In this document: positions 15,703-25,416 of the stretch, one piece after another
How the letters are laid out: every line of letters begins with the position of its first letter
Position numbering within the stretch: position 1 is the first letter of the stretch
Assembly: GCA_004555865.1 (NCBI GenBank)
Contig: SFJO01000012.1
Span: forward strand, 1-64,000
Reading direction: 5' to 3'
DNA length: 64,000 nt
Source of the DNA: Oscillospiraceae bacterium
GTDB lineage: Bacteria; Bacillota; Clostridia; Oscillospirales; Ruminococcaceae
Made by a program: the position numbers and the translations under genes
The notes under the pieces: model-generated
What the model was told of the DNA's origin: nothing
Seen by the model: only the letters and a program-made list of their open reading frames with translations
The model's database searches: none

Positions 15703-17001
15703 TCAATCCTTCTCCAGTACGGCAATGAAAAAGCCGTCCATTCCCTCGCCATCCGGCAACAGGGTCATTCCGCCGTTGCTTACCCGGGCGGTGGGGGGCG
15801 TCATCCAGGGGGGCACCAGATGCCAGCCCGGCTGCTCGTTCAAAAAGGCCCGGATAATTTCTTCGTTCTCCATGGGGTTGATGGTGCAGGTGGAATACAC
15901 CAGCCGCCCGCCGGGCTTCGCATAGCCTGCTGCGGTGCGCAGGATCTTCGCCTGCAGCGCGCACAACTCCTCCAGCCCCTCCAGCGTTTTATAGCGGATG
16001 TCCGGCTTTTTGGCCAGAATGCCCAGGCCCGAGCAGGGCACGTCGCACAGCACCCGGTCGGCCTCGCATAACTCCGGGTTGTGCTGGGCGGCATCCTGCC
16101 GGGTAACGATAGTATTGGTGATGTGGCACCGCTCTAAGCTGTGGAAGATGAGCTGCAGCCGGTTGATGGCCACATCGCAGCTGTACAACCGGCCCTCGTT
16201 GTTCATGCACTGGGCCAGCGTCACCGTTTTGCCGCCGGGGGCCGCACACAGGTCCAGCACCTTCTGCCCCGGCCGGGCGTCCAGGCTCAGGGCCGCCAGC
16301 TGCGAGGCCAGGCCCTGCACATGGTACAGCCCCCGGGCAAAGGCCTTGGTGGCCGCGGGGCTACCTTCAAACTTCGCCAGCAGGCTGCCGGGCACCGGGC
16401 CTTCCACGGCCTCCGCACCCTCCTGCTTCAGCTGGGCAATGAGGGCGGCCGGGGTGGTTTTCAGGGTGTTCACCCGAAGGGCCGTGGGGGCCTGCCGGGC
16501 AAACGCCGCCATGATCTGCTCGGCCTGGCTGGGGTAATGCTTTTTCAGCAGCGCCGCCACAGGCCGGCTGACCGAGCAGGTGACGCTCAGCCGCTCCACC
16601 TCGTCGGCAAAGGGGCCGAGCTGGACATTGCCCGCGCGGCGCAGTACCGCGTTCACCAGGCCTGAAGCGCTGGTTTTGCCCAGGTTCTTGGTCAGATTCA
16701 CCGACTCATTCACCGCCGCCGAGGCGGGCACATCCGTGTACTTGATCTGATACAGGCCGCACCGCAGCACTGCCCGCACCTGGGGGTCCAGTTTGGTCAG
16801 CGGCTTTTGCAGGCAGGCGCTCAGGCAGGCGTCCAACGTGAGCAGATGCTCCAGCGTGCCGTAAAACAGCATGCTTGCAAACGCCCGGTCCCGCGGGGGC
16901 AGCTGGCTTTTTTCCAGCATTCCGTCCAGAACCAAGTTGGAATATCCGTTTTTCTCCTGGCGCATCAGCGCACAAACAGCCGTATAGCGTGCCTTGTCCA
17001 T
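15703..17001 (-). CDS. rsmB: 16S rRNA (cytosine967-C5)-methyltransferase RsmB
   Basis: 432 residues from ATG 17001 (AAAGGA upstream). An N-terminal NusB-like helical domain (about 1-135) precedes a Rossmann methyltransferase with the SAM loop LDLCAAPGGKT. The two cysteines of the family are in DVPCSGLG and STCTINP. It methylates C967 of 16S rRNA. It follows fmt by 188 bp, a gap in which I see no gene. Confidence 0.95.
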   Translation of the reverse strand: MDKARYTAVCALMRQEKNGYSNLVLDGMLEKSQLPPRDRAFASMLFYGTLEHLLTLDACLSACLQKPLTKLDPQVRAVLRCGLYQIKYTDVPASAAVNESVNLTKNLGKTSASGLVNAVLRRAGNVQLGPFADEVERLSVTCSVSRPVAALLKKHYPSQAEQIMAAFARQAPTALRVNTLKTTPAALIAQLKQEGAEAVEGPVPGSLLAKFEGSPAATKAFARGLYHVQGLASQLAALSLDARPGQKVLDLCAAPGGKTVTLAQCMNNEGRLYSCDVAINRLQLIFHSLERCHITNTIVTRQDAAQHNPELCEADRVLCDVPCSGLGILAKKPDIRYKTLEGLEELCALQAKILRTAAGYAKPGGRLVYSTCTINPMENEEIIRAFLNEQPGWHLVPPWMTPPTARVSNGGMTLLPDGEGMDGFFIAVLEKD

Positions 17002-17189
17002 GCTTTCCTTTCCCCGCCGAAACGCAAGTTCGTCTCCGGCCGGCCTTTGTCGTTTTTTCACGGCCGGCGGCAAAACTTTGCCTGTCCTGCCTGTTTCATC
17101 ATTTTTTCTGGTATTGCGAACCCGTAAAAAAGCGCTTTCCGCGCGAAGAAGCGGCGCTGCACCGTTGGAACGCAGCTCATACGGGCCGC

Positions 17190-18110
17190 TTACACCACCG
17201 GCATTCCGGCCTTTAAGCGGCGGCCGGCGGCCCAGGCGGTGCCTTCCATGGGCTTTTTGCCTTCCGGCACCACCTGGCACAGCTCCAGCGCACTCGCGCC
17301 GCACTGTACAACCAACGGTTTGGTGCTCAGCACCGTTCCGGGGGCCGCTTCTTCGCCGGGATGCACCCGGCTGTCCAGCACCTTGACCTTTTTGCCCTCA
17401 CACTCAAAATAAGCGGCAGGCCAGGGGTTCATGCCCCGCACCTGGTCGTGAATCACCTGCGCGGGCTGCTCAAAGGCAAAGCGGGCCATCTCCTTGGTGA
17501 GGGGCGGGGCCAGCGTGGCCTTTTCGTGGTCCTGCGGGGTGGGCACTGCGCGGCCCGCGGCGATCTCCTCAATGCAGCGGCAGAGGGTCTCGGCCCCCAC
17601 CGCGGCCACCCGGTCAAACAGCTGGCCACTGGTCTCCTCCGGGCCAATGTCCACCGGTTGCACCATCAGGATGTCGCCGGTGTCCAGGCCTTCATCCAGC
17701 TGCATGATGGTCACGCCGGTGGTTTTATCGCCATGGATGACCGCCCACTGGATGGGGGCGCTGCCCCGGTATTTGGGCAGCAGGGAAACGTGCAGGTTGA
17801 TGCAGCCTTTTGGGGGAATCGCCAGCACCTCCGGCGGCAGAATGCGCCCATAGGCCACCACCACGATCAGCTCCGGCGCAAGGGCACGGATGTCCTCGGC
17901 GGCCTTGCCGTCCCGCAGGGTGCGGGGCTGGTACACCGGGGTGCCATGGGCCAGGGCCAATTGCTTGACCGGCGGCGCGGTGAGCACCTGCTTGCGGCCC
18001 ACGGGTTTGTCCTCCCGGGTAAACACGCCGCAGATCTCATGCCCGGCGGCATACAATGCTTCCAGACTCTGGGCGGCAATGTCCGGGGTCCCCATGAACA
18101 AAATGCGCAT
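17190..18110 (-). CDS. fmt: Methionyl-tRNA formyltransferase
   Basis: 306 residues. It transfers formyl from 10-formyl-THF to Met-tRNA for initiation. The catalytic Asn and His are in INLHVSLLPKYRGSAP and the Asp in EGLDTGDIL; the C-terminal tRNA-binding beta domain is complete. Its ATG overlaps the def stop (TGATG), so the enzyme that adds the formyl group and the one that removes it are translationally coupled, as in many bacteria. Confidence 0.97.
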   Translation of the reverse strand: MRILFMGTPDIAAQSLEALYAAGHEICGVFTREDKPVGRKQVLTAPPVKQLALAHGTPVYQPRTLRDGKAAEDIRALAPELIVVVAYGRILPPEVLAIPPKGCINLHVSLLPKYRGSAPIQWAVIHGDKTTGVTIMQLDEGLDTGDILMVQPVDIGPEETSGQLFDRVAAVGAETLCRCIEEIAAGRAVPTPQDHEKATLAPPLTKEMARFAFEQPAQVIHDQVRGMNPWPAAYFECEGKKVKVLDSRVHPGEEAAPGTVLSTKPLVVQCGASALELCQVVPEGKKPMEGTAWAAGRRLKAGMPVV

Positions 18111-18619
18111 CAGTTCTCTTCCTCTTCGTCGTCCTCGTAGAAATGGGTAGCCAGGTCCATGATGGTGATGCCGTCCAGATGGTTAGACTCATGGCAGATG
18201 CACCGGGCCAGCATACCCTCGGCCTCAATCTCGAAGGGGTTGCCGTACCGGTCAAAGGCGCGGGCCTTCACCCACTTGGGCCGGGCGATCTCGCCGTTGC
18301 GGCCGGGGAAAGACAGGCAGCCCTCGTACAGGGTAACCATCTCGTCGGACTCCTCCAGAATTTCCGGGTTCACGAACTCGATGAACTTCAGGGGCGCGGT
18401 ATCCTCCTGCCCCTCGGGGATGTCCCGCTCGTCAATGCTGATGAACACCCGGCGCATTACCCCCACCTGAGGGCCGGCCAGGCCGTAGCCGTTGGCGTCG
18501 GCCAGGGTTTCCTTCATGTCGTCCAGCAGGGTAGCCAAACGGTCGTCAAACTTGGTCACCGGGCGGCAGACCTTTTTCAGAATGGGATCACCGTCCTGTA
18601 CAATATAACGCAGAGCCAT
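18110..18619 (-). CDS. def: Peptide deformylase
   Basis: 169 residues. All three family motifs are present: GYGLAGPQVG, EGCLSFPG (metal Cys) and the metal site HESNH in CHESNHLDG. It removes N-formyl from new proteins. The acidic tail (DDEEEEN) is slightly longer than usual. Upstream, 18620-18833 separates it from priA and contains GC-rich hairpins but no gene. Confidence 0.97.
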   Translation of the reverse strand: MALRYIVQDGDPILKKVCRPVTKFDDRLATLLDDMKETLADANGYGLAGPQVGVMRRVFISIDERDIPEGQEDTAPLKFIEFVNPEILEESDEMVTLYEGCLSFPGRNGEIARPKWVKARAFDRYGNPFEIEAEGMLARCICHESNHLDGITIMDLATHFYEDDEEEEN

Positions 18620-18833
18620 AATTAAAATCCTCCTGTTGGCGCGGCCTTCGCGGCCCGCCGTTTATTGGGGGCAGCGGCGCACCGGCGGCATTTCTGCGGC
18701 CTGCGGCACTGCCTTAAAATTTGCTTTCTCGTGGTTCGGCGGCAAACGCCGCCTTTTATTAAAACGAGCCAGCGGGGAAGAACATTTCTTTTCGCCCCGG
18801 TTTTCTCGTTTTTTCGTGATTCTTTCCGCCCGT

Positions 18834-21104
18834 TTACAGGTCACCGTCCGAATTCATGTCCACAGTCACCGCGGCGCGGGCGGGCAGCCCTTCCTCGCTG
18901 TAAAGGCCCAGCACCCGCCCCAGCATGGCCCGGAAGGCCCGGTCGTTGCGGCATTTGATGGTGAGCTTATACCGGTAGCGGTCGTTCACCATCAGAATGT
19001 TCATCGGGGCCGGCCCCAGCACCCGCAGGGGCATATCCGGCTGGCGGCTGGCCTCCTGCCGCAGCAGGACGGCAAACCGGGCGGCGGCAGCCAGGGTCGT
19101 TGTGTCCTGCCCGCCGTTGAAGCCCACCACGCAGATGCTGCAGAAGGGCGGATACAGCCCCAGCCGCCGGAAGGCCGCCTCCTGCGCAAAGAAGGTATCG
19201 TAATCCTGCCGGGCGGCCAGCTGAAGCACCGGATGCTCCGGGTTCGAGGTCTGAATGATGGCGTGGCCCGGCATATCCGCCCGGCCGCCGCGGCCCACCA
19301 CCTGGGTTACCAGACTGAACACCGTTTCAAAGGCGCGGAAGCTCTGGGAAAAGAGCAGCGAGTCAATGCCCACCACCCCCACCAGCGTGACCTTTTCAAA
19401 ATCCAGCCCCTTGGCCACCATCTGGGTGCCCAGCATGATGTCGTACTCCTGCCGGGCAAAGGCGGCCAGTTTGCGCTCATGGGCGTTTTTCTGGCTGGTG
19501 GTGTCCTGATCCATGCGCAGCAGCCGGGCAGCGGGAAACAGCCCGGCCAGCTCTTCCTCCAGCTTCTGGGTGCCGAAGCCGGTGTAGCGAAGCGGGCCGC
19601 CGCACTCCGGGCAGGCGGTGGGCGGCGGGGCAATGGTACGCCCGCAGTAGTGGCACAGCAGCCGGTTTTGGGCCTTGTGGTACACCATCGGCACGCTGCA
19701 GCTGGTGCATTTCAGCACCTTGCCGCAGTCGGCACACTGGGCCACCGTGCGGTAGCCCCGGCGGTTCAGCAGCAGAATGGTCTGCCGCCCGGCCTCCAGA
19801 TTTTCGCCGATGGCCTTAGCCAGCGGCAGGCTGATCTCACCCGGGTTGCCCTTGGCCAGCTCCTGCCGCATATCCACCAGCTCCACCGTGGGCAGCGGCC
19901 TGCCCTCGTACCGGTGGGCCAGGCGCACCAGCTGGTACCGCCCCGTTCGGGCGGCCTGAAAGGTTTCGATGCTGGGCGTGGCGGAAGCAAACAGCAGCAA
20001 TGCCCGATGCTGGGCCGCCCGCGCCTTGGCCACGTCATGGGCCGCATAGCGGGGGGCGGATTCCGACCGGTAGGTGTGCTCCTGCTCCTCATCCAGAATA
20101 ATCAGGCCCAGGTTCTGCAGCGGGGCAAAAATCGCGCTGCGGGTGCCCACCACAATGTCGGCCCCGCCCTGCTGGATCATCTGCCACTGCACCAGCCGTT
20201 CGGTGTTGCTGAGGGCCGAATGCTGCACCGCCACCCGCGCGCCGAAGGTATCCTTCAGGCGGCGGATCATCTGGGGCGTCAGGCTGATCTCCGGCACCAG
20301 AATCAGCGCCTGACGCCCAAGCTCCAGCGTGCGGCGGATCAGCTGAAGGAACACCAGCGTTTTGCCGCTGCCCGTCACCCCGTACAGCAGAGCCGCATGG
20401 GGGGCATGGTCCTCCAGGTTTGGGGCCAGCTGGTCGTAAGCCCGCTGCTGCTCCTCGGTGAGGGCGGGCGGCGGCTCCGGGGCGGAAGTCTCGGCCGCCG
20501 GGGTCGGACAGGCATCCTGATCCTCCCGCTGCTTTTCCGCCAGGCCCTTTTTCAAAAGGGCGTCCAGCACCGCCCGGGTCACGCCCTGGGCCTCCAGCTG
20601 GGCCGCCGTCTGCGGGCCGCCCGCCGCCAGAAGATTCAGGGCTGTGCGCTGTTTGTCCGTAATGCGGCCGCCGGCCTGTACAGGCCGGGCCGTGCGGTGG
20701 TAGCGCACCTCCTGCCGCAGCAGCTGCCGCCGCAGCGTGGGTTTTCCCTCCACCAACTCCGGCCGGTACTGGGCCCCGTAGGGAATGATGGCCCGCACCG
20801 CCTCATAGTAGGTGCAGAAGGTGCGCTCTTTCAGGAAATGCACCAGCTTCAGCAGATCCGGGGTCAGCCGGGCCTGTTCCGGGGCTGCTGCAAACAGCTC
20901 CTTCAGCCGCGCTGTCTTTTCCGCCGTTGGTTCTTCCCCCACAGCCAGCACCACCGCCATGCGGGGACGGTTGCCTCGGCCGAAAGGCACCAGAACCATG
21001 CTGCCCTCAAACACCTGCCCTTCCAGCTGCAGGGGCAGCCGGTAGGTGTACAGCTTATCGAAATGGAAGGTGGCATTGTCCACGGCCACCTGTACCGTGC
21101 TCAT
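18834..21104 (-). CDS. priA: Primosomal protein N' (replication restart helicase PriA)
   Basis: 756 residues: N-terminal DNA-binding region, Walker A GVTGSGKT, DEEQ box (ILDEEQEHTY), a zinc-binding insert with paired cysteines from CADCGKVLKC through CPECGG, then the second helicase domain. It reloads the replicative helicase at stalled forks. It lies 42 bp downstream of gmk. Confidence 0.97.
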   Translation of the reverse strand: MSTVQVAVDNATFHFDKLYTYRLPLQLEGQVFEGSMVLVPFGRGNRPRMAVVLAVGEEPTAEKTARLKELFAAAPEQARLTPDLLKLVHFLKERTFCTYYEAVRAIIPYGAQYRPELVEGKPTLRRQLLRQEVRYHRTARPVQAGGRITDKQRTALNLLAAGGPQTAAQLEAQGVTRAVLDALLKKGLAEKQREDQDACPTPAAETSAPEPPPALTEEQQRAYDQLAPNLEDHAPHAALLYGVTGSGKTLVFLQLIRRTLELGRQALILVPEISLTPQMIRRLKDTFGARVAVQHSALSNTERLVQWQMIQQGGADIVVGTRSAIFAPLQNLGLIILDEEQEHTYRSESAPRYAAHDVAKARAAQHRALLLFASATPSIETFQAARTGRYQLVRLAHRYEGRPLPTVELVDMRQELAKGNPGEISLPLAKAIGENLEAGRQTILLLNRRGYRTVAQCADCGKVLKCTSCSVPMVYHKAQNRLLCHYCGRTIAPPPTACPECGGPLRYTGFGTQKLEEELAGLFPAARLLRMDQDTTSQKNAHERKLAAFARQEYDIMLGTQMVAKGLDFEKVTLVGVVGIDSLLFSQSFRAFETVFSLVTQVVGRGGRADMPGHAIIQTSNPEHPVLQLAARQDYDTFFAQEAAFRRLGLYPPFCSICVVGFNGGQDTTTLAAAARFAVLLRQEASRQPDMPLRVLGPAPMNILMVNDRYRYKLTIKCRNDRAFRAMLGRVLGLYSEEGLPARAAVTVDMNSDGDL

Positions 21105-21146
21105 GGAATGCCCTCCCCTCCACGGTGTTCTTTTCGCCGCCCAGGC

Positions 21147-21713
21147 TCAGCCCTTCTGGTACTCCCGGATCATTTGGTACAGCTTTTCGGCACAGGTTTC
21201 CAGGTCGTCGTTCACCAGCGTGGCCGTGTACAGGGGGGCCTGCTCCACCTCGCGGCGGGCGGTGGCCATGCGCCCCTGAATGGCCTCCTCACTCTCGGTG
21301 CCGCGGCTGCGCAGACGGTTTTCCAGCTCCTCCATGCTGGGAGGCAGCAGGAAGATGGTCAGTGCCTCCGGATACAGCTTGCGGATGTTGCCCGCGCCCT
21401 CCACCTCAATGACCAGGATCACCGTGCGGCCCTGGGCAATGCGGGTGTCCACCTCGTGCTTGGGGGTGCCGTACAGGTTGCCGTTGTACTGGGTGTACTC
21501 CAGAATTTCCCCGGCCTGCACCTTCTGCTGGAACGCCTCGCGGGTCATGTAATAATAGTTGACCCCTTCGGCCTCACCCTCCCGCATGGCACGGCTGGTG
21601 GCCGAGACGGAAACCTCAATTTCCGGATGCTTTTCCCGCATGGTTTTTACCACAGTGTCTTTTCCGCAGCCGGAAGGCCCGGACACAACGACCAGATAGC
21701 GGTCTTTATTCAT
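21147..21713 (-). CDS. gmk: Guanylate kinase
   Basis: 188 residues from ATG 21713, preceded by GGAGGAGG nine bases upstream; this start overlaps the end of remA by eight bases. P-loop VVSGPSGCGKDT (Asp in place of the usual Ser/Thr after the P-loop Lys), then SVSATSRAMREGE and GVNYYYMTREAF of the GMP-binding domain. It makes GDP from GMP and ATP. Confidence 0.95.
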   Translation of the reverse strand: MNKDRYLVVVSGPSGCGKDTVVKTMREKHPEIEVSVSATSRAMREGEAEGVNYYYMTREAFQQKVQAGEILEYTQYNGNLYGTPKHEVDTRIAQGRTVILVIEVEGAGNIRKLYPEALTIFLLPPSMEELENRLRSRGTESEEAIQGRMATARREVEQAPLYTATLVNDDLETCAEKLYQMIREYQKG

Positions 21714-21975
21714 CTTCCAGTTCCTCCTCCAGATCCTCATTGCTGCTGTCCAGACGGTTGGCCACCGTCTCGGGCTGCACCGCCGAGAGGATGATATGAT
21801 CCGAATCCATAATGATCACGGCGCGGGTCCGCCGCCCATACGTTGCGTCGATCAGCGAGCCCTTGTCACGGGCCTCCTGCACAATGCGCTTGATGGGGGC
21901 CGATTCCGGGCTGACAATGGCAATCAGCCGGTTGGCGCTGACCATGTTGCCAAAACCAATGTTGATGAGTTTCAT
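21706..21975 (-). CDS. remA: RemA family DNA-binding regulator (DUF370)
   Basis: 89 residues, the usual size, with the family core LINIGFGNMVSANRLIAIVS and ATYGRRTRAVIIMDSDHIIL. In Bacillus, RemA forms ring-like oligomers that bind DNA and activate biofilm-matrix and osmoprotection genes. The position between yicC and gmk is conserved in Firmicutes. The acidic C-terminal tail overlaps the gmk start. Confidence 0.95.
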   Translation of the reverse strand: MKLINIGFGNMVSANRLIAIVSPESAPIKRIVQEARDKGSLIDATYGRRTRAVIIMDSDHIILSAVQPETVANRLDSSNEDLEEELEDE

Positions 21976-22042
21976 CGTAACCTCCTGCTTTTCTCGCCTG
22001 GCCCGGCGGCCCGAAAACGCCTGCCGCCGGATGCCGCACCGC

Positions 22043-22921
22043 TCACTCCAGATTCTGAATCTGCTCCCGGATCTTCTCGATCTCCGCCTTCATATCCAGT
22101 ACTACCCGGGTGATCGCCAGGTCCTGGCACTTGGAGCCGATGGTGTTGGTCTCCCGGTTCAGCTCTTGGGTGAGGAAGTCCAGCTTGCGGCCCACGGGGC
22201 CTTCGCCGTTCAAAATCTGCCGATACTGGGCAATGTGGCTGTGCAGGCGCACCGTCTCTTCGTCCACGGCCGTTTTATCCGCAAAAATGGCCGCCTCGGT
22301 CAGCACCCGTGCTTCATCCACGTTCCGGTCGGCCAGCAGCACCTCCAGTTTGGCATACAGCCGCTGGGTGTATGCTTCCACCCGGGCGGCGCTGTTCTGC
22401 TCCACCCGGGCCACGTTCTCTTCCAGGTGATCCAGCTTGCCCAGCAGGTCCTGCCGGAGTTTTTCACCCTCCACGGCGCGCATATTCAAAAAGTTCTGAA
22501 GAGCCTCGGCGCACACCGCGCTCACGTCCCGGCTCAGCTGCTCCTCGTCCACCTGCGCTGTACGCACGGTCAGAACATCCGGCAGGTTGGCCAGCGTTTC
22601 CACCGTCGTGGCATCTTTTACGTCCAATGCGTCGCTCAGCAGGCGCAGCGCACTGCGGTAGCTGCGGGCCAGCTCCAGGTTCACATCCACCACCTGCTCC
22701 TGGGCGCCGCTGCTCTGCATCTGCAGGCTCAGCTCCACCTTGCCGCGGCTGATGGATGCCCCCAGCATCTTTTTCAGGCTGTCGTCCAGAAAGGCACAGC
22801 TTCTGGGCAGGCGGGACGAATACTCAAAATAGCGGGAGTTCACGCTCTTGATCTCCACCGTAATGTCCCGGCCGTTCAACACGGCCTTGGCCCGTCCGTA
22901 GCCGGTCATACTCAACGCCAT
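22043..22921 (-). CDS. yicC: YicC/YloC family endoribonuclease
   Basis: 292 residues, starting MALSMTGYGRAKA, the family hallmark, with EIKSVNSRYFE following. The C-terminal region (EIEKIREQIQNLE) and the TEAAIFADKTAVDEE motif are also conserved. YicC proteins are RNases active on small RNAs and mRNAs. It is the first gene of the long leftward cluster and has a promoter at 23045-23073. Confidence 0.93.
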   Translation of the reverse strand: MALSMTGYGRAKAVLNGRDITVEIKSVNSRYFEYSSRLPRSCAFLDDSLKKMLGASISRGKVELSLQMQSSGAQEQVVDVNLELARSYRSALRLLSDALDVKDATTVETLANLPDVLTVRTAQVDEEQLSRDVSAVCAEALQNFLNMRAVEGEKLRQDLLGKLDHLEENVARVEQNSAARVEAYTQRLYAKLEVLLADRNVDEARVLTEAAIFADKTAVDEETVRLHSHIAQYRQILNGEGPVGRKLDFLTQELNRETNTIGSKCQDLAITRVVLDMKAEIEKIREQIQNLE

Positions 22922-23044
22922 AAATGCTTCCCCTCTCCTCGTTCACCAAAGGCCCGCTCTTCCGGCAGGCTTCGGCCTTGGCTTTTCGCCGCTTGATTCC
23001 GCCGCTGCGCATGGCGGCAGAAATCGACTTTACATACGCATTTA

Positions 23045-23073
23045 ATAATACTATCATTCCCCTTTTGTTGCAA
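23045..23073 (-). promoter_or_regulatory. Promoter at the head of the yicC cluster
   Basis: Leftward TTGCAA (23068-23073), 17-bp spacer, TATTAT (23045-23050), about 120 bp before yicC. Confidence 0.65.
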
Positions 23074-23490
23074 GCCAAAGACGCTGATTTTCGCAGATTT
23101 GCTCGCATTTTCTCATGTTTGCTCAAATCTTTCCCACAGGATGCAGCCACAGCCTGCCATTTGTAAAATGCACAGGAGAAAACTGCCCCTCCGTCCCTGC
23201 AAAGGGCGGCCGGGTTGGGGCTTCGTCCCGCATTCATCGCATAGAAAACCGCAGCCCCAAAACGGCGGGAACCGCGCCCGCACCGCCAGCATAAGCGGCG
23301 AAGGGCATATGGCCGCCCCCGTTTTTTCCGCAGGTGCAGCCATTCGCTGCCGGATGCTGAAGTTTCATTGTTTTTCGCTTTCGCCCATCGTTCCCTCTCT
23401 ATTTTTTGCTTTTCAACGGGATTTTCTGATGTGTATTTTCGCCGCATTCCAAATTTCAAAAAGAAAATTTGATTTTCTTCAAAAAATCCG
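23074..23490. other. Intergenic stretch without a recognisable gene
   Basis: About 417 bp between the yicC promoter and the tRNA promoter. Short open frames occur on both strands, but none has a ribosome site with protein-like composition. AT content rises towards the tRNA promoter. I see no riboswitch or repeat. Confidence 0.5.
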
Positions 23491-23519
23491 TTGACATTTT
23501 CAATTTCAACTGCTATAAT
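23491..23519 (+). promoter_or_regulatory. Consensus promoter of tRNA-Ala
   Basis: TTGACA (23491-23496), 17-bp spacer, TATAAT (23514-23519): both boxes are perfect consensus, as expected for a stable RNA. Confidence 0.93.
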
Positions 23520-23551
23520 AAGCAAGTCGTCAGGAACGGCACAGAACCCGT

Positions 23552-23627
<76 letters not shown>

Positions 23628-23630
23628 CCA

Positions 23631-23660
23631 ACCAGATTGCTTCGGTAATCTGGTTTTTTT
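23631..23660 (+). terminator. Terminator of tRNA-Ala
   Basis: Stem accagatt (23631-23638) with aatctggt (23647-23654), followed by a run of seven Ts. Confidence 0.93.
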
Positions 23661-23843
23661 GTTTTTCGGGCCGTTTCTGCTTCCGGCTGTTTGCTCCGTT
23701 TATTCTACGTTACGATTCCTATGCGCAAAACGGCATGAACCTATCCTTAGTTTTGCCTGTTCGGTCTTTTACCAGCTCGGCTGGCCCGCCCCTCTCCCCG
23801 TGCTCAGCAGCCCGCCCAATATCACCCAACCACATCAACCAGC

Positions 23844-23887
23844 GTAAAAAACGCCCGGCCCTCTGCCAACGCAGAGAACCGGGCGTT
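23844..23887 (-). terminator. Terminator of the amino-acid ABC operon
   Basis: Stem aacgcccgg (23850-23858) with ccgggcgtt (23879-23887), plus an inner CTCTGC/GCAGAG stem; leftward transcripts leave into TTTTTTT. Confidence 0.9.
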
Positions 23888-23910
23888 CTTAATGATCGCT
23901 TCGCGCCAAA

Positions 23911-24693
23911 TCAGCCGGAAAACCGTGTCAGGAACTGGCGGGTGCGCTCTTCACGCGGGTGGTCGATGACCTGCTTCGCCGGGCCTTCTTCCACCACAAC
24001 GCCGCCGTCCATAAACATAATGCGGTCCGCCACATCGCGGGCAAAGTGCATCTCATGGGTGACGATGATCATGGTGGTTTTGCGGTCGGCCAAATCCCGC
24101 AGCACCCTCAGAATCTCCCCGGTCAGCTCCGGGTCCAGGGCGCTGGTAGGCTCGTCGAAACACAGAATGTCCGGATGCAGCGCCAGGGCGCGGGCAATGG
24201 CCACGCGCTGCTGCTGGCCGCCGGAAAGCTGGTGGGGGTAATGCCCCGCCCGTTGGGAAAGCCCCATCTCCGCCAGCAGGTTCATGGCCTGCTCTTCCAA
24301 CTGAGCATGAATCTGCTTTTTATTGGCTTTGTAATCCGGCCGTTCCTTTGCCAGCAGCTCGCCTGCCAGCATCACGTTCTGTAGGGCGGTGTACTGGGGG
24401 AACAGGTTGAAGTTCTGGAACACCAGCCCGAAGTGCAGCCGCTTTTTGCGGATCTCGCTCTCCTTCTGGGTGGCGGGGTCCGCCGCGTCCCACATCACTT
24501 CATTGCCCACCCGGATGATGCCGGTGTCAGGCCGCTCCAAAAAGTTCAGGCAGCGCAGCAGTGTGGTTTTGCCGGAACCGGACGACCCGATAATAGCCAG
24601 GGCTTCGCCCTGCTCCAACGTAAGGGAAATATCCTTCAGAACCTTGGTCTCACCAAAACTTTTGCCGATGCCGGAGGCTTCAAGCAATGCCAT
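23911..24693 (-). CDS. Polar amino-acid ABC transporter, ATP-binding protein (GlnQ type)
   Basis: 260 residues. Walker A GSSGSGKTTLL, Q-loop region LVFQNFNLFPQYT, signature LSGGQQQRVAIARAL and Walker B ILCFDEPTS are all intact. It energises import together with the permease (24709) and the binding protein (25476) transcribed before it. The PAAT family usually carries glutamine, other polar amino acids or cystine; the substrate here is not determinable. Confidence 0.94.
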   Translation of the reverse strand: MALLEASGIGKSFGETKVLKDISLTLEQGEALAIIGSSGSGKTTLLRCLNFLERPDTGIIRVGNEVMWDAADPATQKESEIRKKRLHFGLVFQNFNLFPQYTALQNVMLAGELLAKERPDYKANKKQIHAQLEEQAMNLLAEMGLSQRAGHYPHQLSGGQQQRVAIARALALHPDILCFDEPTSALDPELTGEILRVLRDLADRKTTMIIVTHEMHFARDVADRIMFMDGGVVVEEGPAKQVIDHPREERTRQFLTRFSG

Positions 24694-24708
24694 ATTCGTT
24701 CCTCCTTC

Positions 24709-25362
24709 TCAGCAGCGGAAATAATCCATTTTCTTCTCGGCCCAGTTGAACAGCAGTGTAAGCACGCCCACGAACAGCAGGAAGAAAATTGCGGTGGAAA
24801 ACAGCGGCCAGATCAGGCCCTTGGCGCTGTACTCCTTGGCCATCATAATGATCTCTTTGTTGGCGATGGTGTTGGCCAGCGAGGTATCCTTCACCAGCGT
24901 AATGATCTCGTTGCCCATGGGGGGCAGAATGCGCTTGACCACCTGCAGCAGGGTCACCTTGAAAAAGATCTGGGGCTTGGTCATGCCCAGAACCTGACCG
25001 GCCTCGGTCTGACCCTTGGGAATGGCCTCAATGCCGCCCCGGTAGATCTCGGAGAAGTAGCAGGCATAGTTGATGGCAAAGGCCACCACCGCCGCCACCA
25101 TACGGCCGCCCGCGCCGGTGGGCCAGGGGTTGTTCATGCCCATCAGGCCGGGGCCCAGGTAGATCACAATGATCTGAAGCATCAGGGGCGTACCGCGGAT
25201 GATCCAGACGAATACCTTCACGAGGCCGCTCAACGGCTTGAACCGGCTCATGGAGCCGAATGCAACCACCAGTCCCAGCGGCAGCGCAAACAGCAGGGTC
25301 AGAAAGAACAGCTCACAGTTGAGCAGAAACGCGCTCATCAAGCGCTCAAAGATCACACTCAC
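24709..25362 (-). CDS. Polar amino-acid ABC transporter, permease
   Basis: 217 residues with about five membrane segments. The coupling-loop motif EIYRGGIEAIPKGQTEAGQVLGM is typical of the HisM/GlnP permease family. It lies 15 bp before the ATPase gene. A hairpin at 25417-25444 separates it from the binding-protein gene. Confidence 0.93.
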   Translation of the reverse strand: MSVIFERLMSAFLLNCELFFLTLLFALPLGLVVAFGSMSRFKPLSGLVKVFVWIIRGTPLMLQIIVIYLGPGLMGMNNPWPTGAGGRMVAAVVAFAINYACYFSEIYRGGIEAIPKGQTEAGQVLGMTKPQIFFKVTLLQVVKRILPPMGNEIITLVKDTSLANTIANKEIIMMAKEYSAKGLIWPLFSTAIFFLLFVGVLTLLFNWAEKKMDYFRC

Positions 25363-25416
25363 AAAAACACACCCATCATTCGTTCATTCTAAAGGCAAGC
25401 GGCTGAACACGGCAAT

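Noticed and set aside
18636..21794. Open frame of about 1050 codons on the + strand
   Set aside because: Antisense to def-upstream sequence, priA and gmk, whose products are clearly recognisable; composition is that of a shadow frame.
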